Of a DNA stretch of 64,000 nt, positions 34,629 to 46,067 are shown piece after piece. Origin of the DNA: Clarkia xantiana subsp. parviflora (taxonomy: Eukaryota > Streptophyta > Magnoliopsida > Myrtales > Onagraceae); the NCBI GenBank assembly GCA_036873135.1, contig JAPTYO010000009.1, positions 33,558,756 to 33,622,755 on the forward strand. Reading direction: 5' to 3'. The number at the start of each line of letters is the position of its first letter. Position 1 is the first letter of the stretch. The notes under the pieces were generated by a model. It did no database searches and had not been told where the DNA came from. It saw nothing but the letters and a program-made list of their open reading frames with translations. The position numbers and the translations under genes are program-made.

Positions 34629-35561
34629 TGTTAGGTTATGAGATCTAGGTCAACGGGGGGTCGGCTTTGATCTCACTCCTTACGGGGGATGTGTGCGATC
34701 CGGTGTTCCTGAGTTGCCATGCCTTAGCCTGTCTTCTTTTTTCCTTCCTTCCTTCCTTTGCTCTTTCTCTCCTTCTACCCTGCAGAAGGGGCAATACCAG
34801 ACACGGAGGGGGGGGGGGGTGGTGCCTGGTGAACCCTCTCCGATGCCTAAGTCAGTATTCTTTTAGAGAGATAAAGCTAGAGAGATGTCAGAGCTAAAAT
34901 GTCCAAATGGCCAAGATCCCCGAATGAGTTGTGAAGGTGGGGTATTTATAGGCAACGGTGTCATTAAGGTGGCTTAATGACATCGTTAACCTTTAAACAC
35001 AATTAATTAACCTTTAAGCACATAATTAAGACCTTAGGATTCGGAGAAGGTAGGCGGAGTGGACCGAATGTGGGAGTCCGAAAATGGTGCCGGGGCCCTT
35101 GGGGGGAGGAGAAATCTGACCCCCAGGGGTAGGGGTTGGGTGAGGGCACCCAACCCCTCCTAGGGAGGATGGGGTTGGCCAACCCCATCCCCCCTAGGGG
35201 AGATCGGGTTGGCCGACCCGATCTCTCCTAGGAGAGATCGGGTTGGCCGACCCGATCTCTCCTAGGAGAGATCGGGTTGGCCGACCCGATCTCTCCTAGG
35301 AGAGATCGGGTTGGTCCACCCGATCTCCCCTAGGAGAGATCGGGTTGGCTGACCCGATCTCTCCTAGGGGAGGTCGGGTGTGGCCACCCAACCTCACCTA
35401 GGTGAGTTTTACCCCGGCCGGACGAGCGCTCCGGCCTCGTCCGAGCCGTTAATGTGTTCGCGAAGTGTTCGGGTTGAAGTTTCGATTTATAAACGGTGAT
35501 GGGACGATAAAAATACAAAGGTTTGGAAGTCAACGGGTTCAAATTGGGCGTATATCCATCA
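34629..35561 (-). repeat. Tat-3 3-prime LTR
   Basis: 933 bp, 133 bp longer than its partner because of extra copies of a 34-bp palindromic unit. TATAAAT (minus) at 34954-34960. A poly-G run lies at about 34807-34819. Common Tat LTR block on the minus strand at 34834-34854. Confidence 0.9.
35189..35375. repeat. 34-bp palindromic minisatellite inside the Tat-3 LTR
   Basis: About five copies in tandem of a unit whose centre GATCGGGTTGGCCGACCCGATC is a near-perfect inverted repeat, extended by GAGA/TCTC and CTAG. Each unit can form a long hairpin. The right LTR has about one copy (44385-44425). Confidence 0.88.
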
Positions 35562-36103
35562 CATGCCCCCGAGTCAACCAATGGCCTAACCCTTGATTGA
35601 CTCTATTTCAGGATGGTATGACACGCGCAATTTGAAACCGGGATTTTACCTTCTTGTCTGAATGCCTACTTACCCATGGATGCGTGCCTCTGACTTTGCC
35701 CCCTGCCTTATGAGATAGAGGAATTATAAACGTTAGAATAGCGCGGACGTGTGCCTAGGCACGCGTCCGTCTGAGGTGGGAGTAATAAACTTATCTCTGC
35801 TACAGGTGCATACTCAAAAAATACACCCTTGCACAGGGGTGTGATACGAATGTAACTAAATAACTTGTGCTTCAATTTCGTGCCGGGATTCTATCTAAGT
35901 GAGGAAAAAATTTAATTTTGGCCAAAAATTTTTCTAAGTATGGAATACTAGGAAATAAACCTTAGGGGATGTTAACTATGGTGAGTATGAGTTTAACCGT
36001 GGTTAACGGGAACTAGTTTTTGAATCTTGTCCCTTGAAATTTTCTTTTCTAAAATTCAACGGTGTTGATTTAGCGACTTCAGAAAAACCCTAATCCTTTG
36101 TGC
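35562..36103. other. Tat-3 PPT and 5-prime flank of the antisense gene
   Basis: The PPT lies at 35562-35576 (minus GACTCGGGGGCATG). The rest is non-coding and leads to the TATA box at 36104. Confidence 0.6.
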
Positions 36104-36110
36104 TATAAAA
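36104..36110 (+). promoter_or_regulatory. TATA box of the Tat-3 antisense gene
   Basis: TGCTATAAAAGGGG lies about 1.17 kb before the first usable ATG on the plus strand, opposite to pol. As in Tat-1 it sits between PPT and antisense gene. Confidence 0.5.
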
Positions 36111-36423
36111 GGGGAAGTGATTACCTCATTCTTGTTGTTCTTTTCCCTTCTTTTCTTTTTGACGGTGGAATTTCCAGTCGGACTTACTTCTCGGGGCGGG
36201 TGTTGTATTGAGGTACGTGTTTCTTCCCTTGTGTAAGCATTGCTCTTGAGGGACTTAATTCTGCTTCTCCTTCAATCGTTTCCTTACTTGTCTCGTTCTT
36301 GATTTGTATGTCTTCCTGGTAATGTAGTCCTATTTGGTTCGTCATTTTTCATCTTTTTATCTTCATGTTTCCGCTTACTGGCGGGCGAAGTCCTCCCTAT
36401 TGGGATTATGATTATCTCCTTTT

Positions 36424-37125
36424 GCCCCCTGTCTCTGCTAGTTGACTGGTGGGGTCTCCTTATGCTGGGGGTTATTACTATCTCCCCCTGCCCCCCTGCC
36501 TCTGCCTGTTGGCTGGTGGGGTTTCCTTATGCTGGGGGTTATTACTATCTCCCCCTGCCCCCCTGCCTCTGCCTGCTGGCTGGTGGGGTCTCCTTATGCT
36601 GGGGGTTATTACTATCTCCCCCTGCCCCCCTGCCTCTGCCTGTTGGCTGGTGGGGTTTCCTTATGCTGGGGGTTATTACTATCTCCCCCTGCTCCCCTGC
36701 CTCTGCCTGTTGGCTGGTGGGGTTTCCTTATGCTGGGGGTTATTACTATCTCCCCCTGCCCCCCTGCCTCTGCCTGCTGGCTGGTGGGGTCTCCTTATGC
36801 TGGGGGTTATTACTATCTCCCCCTGCCCCCCTGCCTCTGCCTGTTGGCTGGTGGGGTTTCCTTATGCTGGGGGTTATTACTATCTCCCCCTGCTCCCCTG
36901 CCTCTGCCTGTTGGCTGGTGGGGTTTCCTTATGCTGGGGGTTATTACTATCTCCCCCTGCCCCCCTGCCTCTGCCTGCTGGCTGGTGGGGTCTCCTTATG
37001 CTGGGGGTTATTACTATCTCCCCCTGCCCCCCTGCCTCTGCCTGTTGGCTGGTGGGGTTTCCTTATGCTGGGGGTTATTACTATCTCCCCCTGCTCCCCT
37101 GCCTCTGCCTGCTGGCTGGTGGGGT
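36424..37125. repeat. 67-bp tandem array with trimeric higher-order repeats
   Basis: Eleven or so units of 67 bp (TTATGCTGGGGGTTATTACT in each) lie between the TATA box and the first ATG of the antisense gene. Variants (CTGCCCCCC or CTGCTCCCC; TGTTGGCTGG or TGCTGGCTGG) recur with a period of three units, 201 bp. Since 67 is one more than a multiple of three and no unit contains a stop, all three plus frames are open for ~240 codons. These frames are products of the repeat. Confidence 0.9.
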
Positions 37126-37272
37126 CTCCTTGTCGTCTTTCTATTCTTGTCTTTTGACCTTGTGTCCATCTTTTTAGGGGAATGAGTTTGTATCTCTTGT
37201 CCACTGTTCACTTTCTGTTTTCTTTAGGCTGAGCCTGTGTTTTTTTCGATCAGCAGAACTCTCCGGTGATTG

Positions 37273-38332
37273 ATGAGGAGTAAGAGGCCAGTACGTGTGG
37301 GAGTAGTTAATTCTGGGACCGGACCTTCGATTGCAAAAAGATCGGTTTTCTATGGTGCGGGGAGGTGTTCTCTAACTGGAGGTAAGGGTGGTGACGTTAG
37401 GGTGCCATCTTCTTTCTATATTGATGCCCCCCAATCGAATGTCCGGGAGCCATCTTTTCCTTCTTCCTTGTTTGGTGAGTCCTTGAGCCTCTGAGTTTCC
37501 TTTGTGTACCTTGGTATTTACTCTGTGCTTTGTTATAGGTAGACTTCGTCTTCCGCGTCTGAGTCGGAAGGAGCTGTCTCGTCCACCTGTTGATGGGATT
37601 GTTGGGTCTGAGTGGGCGCCTTATTATGGGCGTGGGGCTCGTTTTGACAACCAATCTTCTTTGCAAACTCCTGAGGTTGGAGTTCGTGTTCTGCAGTCTG
37701 CTGTTCCTCCTGCCGATCGTGTGTCCCTATCCAAAGGGTCGGAGGCAACATATGAGTTGGCTCGTGATGTGTTGGCTCGCTATGCTCCTGTAATGTAACC
37801 GTTTTATCCTTTAGCATATTTCTTCTCCGTGTGTTATCCGTCTCATCTTTTGTTTTTGTTGTAGGGTATGGCCGACCTTGTTAATTTATCCACCCTTGCT
37901 ATTGATCTTGCTGAGGAGAGGAAGGTGTACGAGGACATTTGTGTCTCCCTTAAATCCAGGCTTATTAGCTGTTTGGAGCATAGTCGTATCACCGATTTGC
38001 GGTGCCGAGACTTGGAGGGTCGCATTGCTCTTCTTAATGAAGAGGTTGAGGCGTTGATACAAAGGTCTTATCGTGATGAGACACTCCGGGCTGCTGAGTT
38101 AATCTCTCTGGAGGAAATGTGTCGTATGGAGGCGAAGGAGTGTGCCATTGCTGAGTATATGGCCTCCTCCGCTTATCAGGCTGCTATCGACGTTCGCTGC
38201 TCTGTGGCGAAACGTATTTCCTTGAAGGAGATTCTTGAGCGTATTCACATGATTGCTCCTGACTTTCCTTTCTCTCGACTTGGTGATTTGTCAGACTTTG
38301 CTATTAAGCATATTGCGAAGATGAGGGGATAG
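37273..38332 (+). CDS. Tat-3 spliced antisense extra gene
   Basis: Predicted exons: first one ending 37474 (ATG at 37273, true start uncertain), 37539-37789, 37865-38332. Introns 37475-37538 (64 bp, GTGAGT...TATAG) and 37790-37864 (75 bp, GTAATG...TGTAG) restore one open frame, phases 1 and 0. The protein has a basic N-terminus, a middle with PEVGVRVLQSAVPP, and a coiled C-terminal exon ending APDFPFSRLGDLSDFAIKH. The last two exons match the Tat-4 gene exon by exon (PEVGVRVLHRSVSP; APGFPFNRLG). Compared with Tat-1 the large N-terminal domain is missing. Function unknown. Confidence 0.72.
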
Positions 38333-38704
38333 TACCCTTATTTCTTGTGGTAGTCTCGTGTGTTTGTGAGTTGTGGTTGTCTTTAGAGTTTGAACTGATA
38401 CACTTGTCTCTACTCGTTGTATACATGGCCGTGTGCTTATATCTCTTCTCATGGTGTCTCCCTATGCCTTGTGTATGGCTCTTTGGTTATGGACCCTTCC
38501 CTTGGTGTGTTTCCTTTATTTATCTTTCTTTCATGCTTTCCTTCATGTCATACCTGCCATTTCATAAAGAAAAAACATTACTTGTTCTTCACATTACTTT
38601 ACTTAGAAATTTCTTTCTCATGGTATCCTTCTGAGCATGGTATCCTTCTAAGCATGGTATCGTTCTAAGCATGGTGTGATGATCTCTTCTGATACCCCTT
38701 ACAC

Positions 38705-39535
38705 GGTATACGTTGTACTGTTAGACCAAAGATACGCTCTTGGTGGGCGTCGAAATCTGTTCACGAGACAGGCTCTCGGACGGCACTTAACGTTTCACAG
38801 GATAGGCTCCCGGAGGGCTCAAGTTAGACCAAAGATACGCTCCTGGTGGGCGTCGAACTGGTAGTTTGAAATCTACCTCAAGATACGCTCTTGGGGGCGT
38901 CGAACTGGTAGTGTTTTTTCTACCTCAAGATACGCTCTTGGGGGCGTCGAATCTGGTAGGTTGCAAATCTACCTCAAGATACGCTCCTGGGGGCGTCGAA
39001 TTCGTAGTTTTTGGAAACCACTCTCAAGATACGCTCTTGGTGCGTCGAATTCGTAGTGTAATAACTACTCTCAAGATACGCTCTTGGGGGCGTCGAAGGT
39101 CGTAGTATGAACACTACTCTCAAGATACGCTCCTGGGGGCGTCGAAGTTCGTAGTTTTTGGAAACCACTCTCAAGATACGCTCTTGGTGCGTCGAATTCG
39201 TAGTGTAATAACTACTCTCAAGATACGCTCTTGGGGGCGTCGAAGGTCGTAGTATGAACACTACTCTCAAGATACGCTCCTGGGGGCGTCGAAGTTCGTA
39301 GTTTTTGGAAACCACTCTCAAGATACGCTCTTGGTGCGTCGAATTCGTAGTGTAATAACTACTCTCAAGATACGCTCTTGGGGGCGTCGAAGGTCGTAGT
39401 ATGAACACTACTCTCAAGATACGCTCTTGGTGGCGTCGAATGTCGTAGTATGAAAACTACTCTCAAGATACGCTCTTGGTGGCGTCGAATGTCGTAGTAT
39501 GAAAACTACTCTCAAGATACGCTCTTGGGGGCGTC
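38705..39535. repeat. 49-bp array with 147-bp higher-order unit
   Basis: About seventeen units share CTCAAGATACGCTCTTGGGGGCGTCGAA in two halves, separated by a variable stem: GGTAG...CTACC in early units, GTAGT...ACTAC in later ones. From 39003 three units recur as a block of 147 bp (starts 39003, 39150, 39297). The array lies between the antisense gene (stop 38332) and the end of pol (39837), where transcripts converge. A minus-strand frame of 147 codons here follows from 147 being a multiple of three. Confidence 0.88.
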
Positions 39536-39836
39536 GAACCTGTCATTGACTTGAAGTCATATCTGTGTAAGGATAACTTCGTGATTATACCACTACATTC
39601 ACTGGAAAATACTTTTGAGTAACTTCTACTCCCTTAGGAGCATTTATGTTTTTGTACACTTGGGATGCCTTGGTGCACCAAGACATCCTTTGTAGGAATC
39701 AAAGATAGTTGTAGAGTTGGAGTAACTTCGTGAGTTCTCCTTCTCTAAAGTTGTTTTTTGAAAAGCTTGTAAAGCTGAAACATGCAAAATGTGAAATATG
39801 GAACTAAGGATATGGTCTTTTGTTTGTGTTTTCTTC

Positions 39837-42800
39837 TTATACGTAGTACTTCTTTAGGTGCTCTCCACTGAAGGTGTTTGTGGAGATATACCCCTCCCCA
39901 TCTTCGAGGCGGTACGCGTTTACGTAGGGAACTGACGCTATTTTGTATGGTCCTTCCCACTTCGGAGATAATTTTCTGACTTGGTCTAAGTGTGAGAACT
40001 CATTCCTTCTTAGTACTAGTTCTCCTACGTGGAATTGTCTCTCCTTTACTTGGCGGTTGTAGTATCTTGCTGAGACAAGGCGCATTCGTGTCTGTGCTTC
40101 TTCTGAATTCCACCTTTTATCCTCCACCATGTCTAAATCTAAAAGTCTTGCTTTGTTGTTCTCATGCTCCTCAAAGTACTTGGTCCTCAGTGATTGTACA
40201 GCTATTTCTGCTGGTGCCACCGCCTCAGTTCCGTACACTAGGCCAAATGGCGTTTCTCCTGTGGATATCTTTGGTGTTGTCCGCACTGCCCATAGAACAT
40301 TTTCCAGCTCATCTACCCAACTTCCCTTGGTGGCGTGGAGTCGTTTCTTTAGGCCATCTAGCACTATCTTGTTTGCCGATTCTACCTGTCCGTTTGTCTG
40401 AGGGTGCTTTACTGATGCGAAACGGTGATCTATATTCAGTCTTTCGCAATACCACTGCAATTTCTTGCTCTTGAATTGTGGGCCATTGTCACTTATTATT
40501 GCTCTTGGCACCCCGTACCTCGAAACAATGTGAGATTGGATGAAATTGACGACTTGGTCGTCTGTTGTCTTCCCCATTGCCTTTGCTTCTATCCACTTGG
40601 AGAAGTAGTCTATTGCAACAATTATGCAAGTCTTCTGACCTTTTGTTTTTGGTAGGGGGCCTATCAAATCAATTCCCCATTGCGCGAAAGGCCATGCTCC
40701 TGAGATGGAGCTTAGCTTTGCTGGTGGGGCTGTTATATTTCTGGAGTACCTTTGGCAGTGATCACATTTTTGTACCAAGTCTGCTACTTCTTTGCTCATT
40801 GATGGCCAATAGTATCCTAGGTTGTAGACTTTTCGGCTTATTGACCGTGCTCCTTCATGGCACCCCGCATCTCCCTCATGGAGTTCTGCCAGCACTCTCT
40901 CTGTTTCTGGGTATGCTATGCATTTGAGGAAAGGTGTGGAGTATCCTTTCTTGTAGAGTTCATTGTCCATCACTGCGTAATTCCTAGCCATTCTTTCAAT
41001 CTTGACTGCTTCCACCTTATCTTTTGGGAGCTTTCCTTCCATGATGTATTGTCGCATTGGAGTCATCCAGGCTTCTGCTTCATCTATTGCTAGAACCTCC
41101 ATTTGTTCTATCACTGATTGCATTCTTTGCTCCACGAAGTGAACCTCTTTGCCTGCTTCTGCCCCTAAGGCTAGTTTACTTAAGGCGTCTGCCTCTTGGT
41201 TTTGTTCTCTTGGGACTGACTCAATGTCGAAGCTTTGGAAGCTCTTTATCAGGTCCTTGGCTTGCTGCAAGTATCTCTGCATGTTTTCGGACTTTGCAGT
41301 GTAGATTCCTTTCACTTGATTGACAACTAGTTGAGAATCACACTTGACCCTTAAATGCTTTGCCCCTACTCCTTTGGCTATTCTCAGGCCAGTTATTAGT
41401 GCTTCGTATTCAGCCTCATTGTTTGTTGCCTTAAAGGTAAGTGCCATGGCATAGCGCATAGGTGTATCGCTATTTGGTGGGTATAGTAAGAGGCCTGCAC
41501 CTGAACCTCCTCCGTTGGATGACCCATCAGTATGCATCTCCCATAATTCTTCTGATTGTGTCTCCTGACTACTACTTGCCTCGCATGTAGTTTTGACTTC
41601 TCCCAAGTCTTCGTCTGGATTAATTCCAGTGAATTCGGCGATAAAATCTGCTAGAGCCTGACCCTTTATGGCTGTTCTTGGGGCGAAATGAATGCGAAAC
41701 TCGCTTAGCTCAATTGCCCATTTGGTCAGTCTTCCCGATGTGTCTGGTCTCTGTAGGAGGTGTTTCAATGGTTGGTCTGTGAGGACTGTTACTTCATGCC
41801 CATGAAAATACGGTCTCAACTTTCTTGCTGATATAATCAGTGCATAGAGGTACTTTTCTATTGGCAAGTAGTTGATCTCATACTTTGCCAATGTTTTGCT
41901 TACGAAGTATACCGGCAATTGTGCAGCGTTTTCTTCTTTAATTAGCACTGAGCTTACTGCCACATTGCTCACGGAGATGTAGAGGTAGAGGGGCTCCCCT
42001 GGTGTAGGCTTTGCTAAGGGCGGTAGTGTTTTTAGGTGTTGCTTGAGTTGCTGGAAGGCTTCCTCACATCTCGGTGTCCATTCAAATTTCTTGTTTGCCC
42101 TTAGTACCTCAAAGAAGGGTAATGCCTTGTCTCCTATTTTGGATAGGAATCTGTTAAGGGCTGCCAATCTCCCGTTCAGTCGTTGAACCTCTTTGTGCTT
42201 CGTAGGTGACTGCATTTCTTCAATTGCTTGGAGTTTTTCGGGGTTTACCTCTATGCCTCGCTGGCTTACCATGAAGCCTAAAAATTTTCCTGATTGCACC
42301 CCAAATGCGCATTTTTTCGGATTTAGACGGACTTGGTACTGCCTCATCCTCTCGAATGTTGAGCGAAGGTTCTCCACATGGTCCTTCTTCTCTTTGGATT
42401 TGACTATCATATCGTCCACATATGCCTCCATTGTCCTCCCTATCATGTCCCCAAAGATTTTGTTGACCATTCTTTGATATGTTGCTCCAGCATTTATGAG
42501 TCCGAAAGGCATCACCGTGTAATGGTATATTTCACTATCAGCATAGAATGCTGTGTGAGGGGCGTCCTCAGGGGCCATTTTTATCTGGTTATATCCTGAG
42601 TATGCATCCATGAAGCTCATTAGTTGATGACCCGATGTTGCATCCACTAACTGATCTATTCTTGGTAGGGGATATGAGTCCTTAGGGCAAGCCTTGTTTA
42701 AGTCACGATAGTCAATACACATTCTCCAACTTCCCCCGGCTTCTTCACCAGTACCGGGTTTGCCACCCATGTCTGGAATCTGATTTCCTTGATGAACTTT

Positions 42801-43762
42801 GCCTTTAGTAGCTTTTCTACTTCTTCTTGGATAGCTATCTTTTTGCTTCCTCCCATTGGTCTCACCTTCTGTGTTGTTGGTCGCGTTGCCGCGTCTATAT
42901 TGAGCCTGTGTGAGATTACCTCTTCTGATATCCCTGGCATATCGCTTGGTGACCAGGCGAACAGATCCTTGTATTCCCTTAGTAAAGCTACTAAGTGGTT
43001 CTCCTCTTCCTGAGATAAGGCAGTCCCGATTTTAGCCTTCCTATCGGGTTCTTCTATGAGTATCTCTTTTAGTTCCTCCATGGGGGCTGGTCTTCCATGA
43101 TCTTCTCTTGGGTCCTCATCTACTAGTAGGACCTCTGTTGTTTTCTTCCTCTTGCCTAGTGCAATCCTGGCACATTTCCTTGCTACCTTATGGTTGCCTT
43201 TTACTTCCCCTATTCCTTGGCCTGTGGGGAATTTCATTTTCTGATGTAGTGTTGATGGTACCATACCCCACTTGTTGATTGTAGTGGTACCTAGGACCCC
43301 ATTGTACTCCTCCATTTCTTCTGTGATGAAGAATGGGACATCAATCTTTAGCTGCCTCTGCCCTGTGCCCAGTGTCACAGGTAGTGTGACTGCCCCCAGT
43401 GGGTATGTTGGCTCTCCTGAAAATCCTACCAAGGGGGAGTAAACCTGTTTTATGCTACTTGGCCTTACTCCTAGTATGTTGAGGACCTTCTTGCTAATGA
43501 TGTTGGGTGAGCTTCCACTGTCTATTAGGATTCTCCCAATGTCCATATCGGTGATCTTCATTGTTATGACCAGGGCATCCTTGTTGTCTGGTAACACATG
43601 CTCCATGTCTCTTCTTGAGAATTCTATTATGTCTTCTCTCTTTCCTTCTGTTTGTTTTTCTTTTGGCTTAGGAGCCCCTAACTCTGCCATATATGCTTCT
43701 CTGGCATTTGCTGACTCTCCTCCAGCTCCATAACCCCCATGGATGACATATACGCCTGCCAT
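39837..43762 (-). pseudogene. Tat-3 PR-RT-RNase H-IN, one frameshift
   Basis: Two overlapping minus-strand frames. The first (43762-42698) begins with the region ahead of protease, has retropepsin DSGSS at residue 81 and the linker to RT, reaching WVANPVLVKK. The second (42770-39837, 977 codons) holds RT (MDAYSGYNQI, YVDD at 117-120), RNase H (TDGSS near 410, NNEAEYEAL, CDSQLVVNQ, EADALSK) and integrase (HEG/CHEG, CDHC, WGIDLIGP, SDNGPQF, GQVESANK, KWEGPYKI). A base is missing near 42742, between VKK and WRMCID. All catalytic residues are present. Gag is absent, so it would need it from elsewhere. Confidence 0.9.
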
Positions 43763-43792
43763 CTAGCTGGTGATAATTAGGCTTTCTGTCCG

Positions 43793-43811
43793 AAGCCCGC
43801 AGACGGCGCCA
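43793..43811 (-). other. Tat-3 primer binding site
   Basis: Minus strand TGGCGCCGTCTGCGGGCTT beside the 5-prime LTR. Confidence 0.85.
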
Positions 43812-43813
43812 AG

Positions 43814-44613
43814 TGTTAGGTTATGAGATCTAGGTCAACGGGGGGTCGGCTTTGATCTCACTCCTTACGGGGGATGTGTGCGATCCGGTGTTCCTGAGTT
43901 GCCATGCCTTAGCCTGTCTTCTTTTTTCCTTCCTTCCTTCCTTTGCTCTTTCTCTCCTTCTACCCTGCAGAAGGGGCAATACCAGACACGGAGGGGGGGG
44001 GGGGGGGGTGGTGCCTGGTGAACCCTCTCCGATGCCTAAGTCAGTATTCTTTTAGAGAGATAAAGCTAGAGAGATGTCAGAGCTAAAATGTCCAAATGGC
44101 CAAGATCCCCGAATGAGTTTTGAAGGTGGGGTATTTATAGGCAACGGTGTCATTAAGGTGGCTTAATGACATCGTTAACCTTTAAACACAATTAATTAAC
44201 CTTTAAGCACATAATTAAGACCTTAGGATTCGGAGAAGGTAGGTGGAGTGGACCGAATGTGGGAGTCCGAAAATGGTGCCGGGGCCCTTGGGGGAGGAGA
44301 AATCTGACCCCCAGGGGTAGGGGTTGGGTGAGGGCACCCAACCCCTCCTAGGGAGGATGGGGTTGGCCAACCCCATCCCCCCTAGGGGAGATCGGGTTGG
44401 CTGACCCGATCTCTCCAAGGGGAGGTCGGGTGTGGCCACCCAACCTCACCTAGGTGAGTTTTACCCCGGTCGGACGAGCGCTCCGGCCTCGTCCGAGCCG
44501 TTAATGTGTTCGCGAAGTGTTCGGGTTGAAGTTTCGATTTATAAACGGTGATGGGACGATAAAAATACAAAGGTTTGGAAGTCAACGGGTTCAAATTGGG
44601 CGTATATCCATCA
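43814..44613 (-). repeat. Tat-3 5-prime LTR
   Basis: 800 bp, minus-strand TATAAAT at 44133-44139, poly-G run longer than in the other LTR. One palindromic unit only. Confidence 0.9.
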
Positions 44614-44618
44614 GGGTC

Positions 44619-45790
44619 GACCTAGTCGGATCGGGTCAGACCGTGGTAACTAAATTGAACCTATCCTAACCGGTTTTGAGTGATAAACTGAACCACAATC
44701 TTATTTTATTGAACCGTTTCGGACCAAACCAGAATTTTTAAAATCAGACCGAGTTGAACCGGATTTTAAAATTTGGACCAAACCACTTTAAAATTTTCGG
44801 AAATTTTAAATTGTTCAATAAAATAGGATGTCAAATTTTAAATCCAAGATGTTTTCGAACTTTAAAATTAGCCTAAACAGTGCTCTTAGGGTTTGTGTTT
44901 TAATACACAGTTTCAGTCAAAACCCTAATGCCTGGTTTCGATTGTGGGGATGGATCTCGGACTTGCATGTTTTTGGGACTGGATTAAATTAGTGGGCTGA
45001 TTTGCAATTGTTTACATTCTGCATCATATATTTTGATATAATTAGAATTGTCGTCTTGACTTAGTCAAGCTAGTTGGATATTATATTGCGAGCATTGAGC
45101 TCTGGGATTTAATTATATGGTTTGCGCAATAGGATAGACATGCTATGCTGATTGAAAGTGCCAAGAATCCATGTCTAGAAATTCGCATGAATGATTGTAA
45201 GCATGAATTGCAAAACAGCCCCTAATATTTTCAAATCGTTTTATAAAACTGAAAATTCCAGTCGCCAATTATGCATGATGTGTGCGGATGTTGCATGTTT
45301 TGACGCGTATGCTAGGATGTTCATGATAGAACGCATGTGATAATTTACTTTACGTAGAATTAAATATGCTAGGAACATTAGACGCATGACACGTAAGCAT
45401 GTTGTGTTCGATATTTATGGCATGGTATGATAATTTGCTAGATGTAGTATAATTATAAATATGCATGCGTAAATTATCGGATAATTTTACAAAATCATAA
45501 GGGCCTTGGGAAAGCCAAGATCGGGTATGCTTATTTGAAAATTCTCGTTTCGGTAATTTGAAATATAATAACCGTTTTCAAAGGACTGGTCTATTAGATT
45601 GAAAACGACAATATAGTGTGAATTCTTCCACGACACCCCCTTCCTCGGTTTACTGAAGGTTGGTTTGGTTTAGTGACTGAAGGATCACTATTCGTCGTAT
45701 TCCATCTTGATAGATAATCCGATGTTTGCAATTCTGTCAAAATGTTGTTCTCTTCCTAAACTTTGCATGATTGTCAATGTGTTGATATAG
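44619..45790 (+). other. Copia-2 leader, second part
   Basis: Continues the leader after Tat-3 and aligns in reverse with Copia-1 around 29330 downward. Non-coding. Confidence 0.6.
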
Positions 45791-46067
45791 ATGGCTGCAA
45801 CTAGCAATGTCATTTCCTAGTTGAATAAGGGAATAAGAATGAATAGCGGTAATTATAAAATATGGAATAAACGAGTTAGATAATCTCTGAAATAAGAGGT
45901 CTGGAGCATTTGACCACAAAACAAACTAGGCCTGAGGGAGACCTCACATATGAGCAAAAGACATTCTAGGATGAATGGGATGTCAAGGATCATGATGTTC
46001 GTTCCACCTTGCTCTCTATGCTGGAAGACGAATTTTCTATAGGTTTGACCATTTGGGGACTGCCAAA
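45791..46067 (+). pseudogene. Copia-2 gag, 5-prime part
   Basis: ATG at 45791 opens a short frame, with a stop after nine codons and more stops after. NYKIW near 45850 recalls the copia gag N-terminus. Cut at 46067 by Tat-4 (TSD CCAAA 46063-46067). Confidence 0.55.

Larger units (their letters stand above)
34629..44613 (-). mobile_element. Tat-3, young gag-less Ty3/gypsy element
   Basis: LTRs 34629-35561 and 43814-44613, TSD GGGTC (34624-34628 and 44614-44618). PBS beside the right LTR, PPT GACTCGGGGGCATG beside the left. Along the minus strand the protease starts within 35 bases of the PBS region, so gag is missing, yet PR-RT-RH-IN is nearly intact. A spliced plus-strand gene and two tandem arrays fill the 3-prime part. 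LTRs differ by only about four or five substitutions besides length changes. Confidence 0.9.

Noticed and set aside
36408..37185. Three overlapping long plus-strand frames of ~245 codons
   Set aside because: They result from a stop-free 67-bp repeat read in three phases; no domain.
38974..39417. Minus-strand frame of 147 codons
   Set aside because: It follows the 147-bp higher-order repeat of the array.
40000..43733. Plus-strand frames opposite Tat-3 pol
   Set aside because: Shadows of the strongly supported minus-strand polyprotein; no domains.
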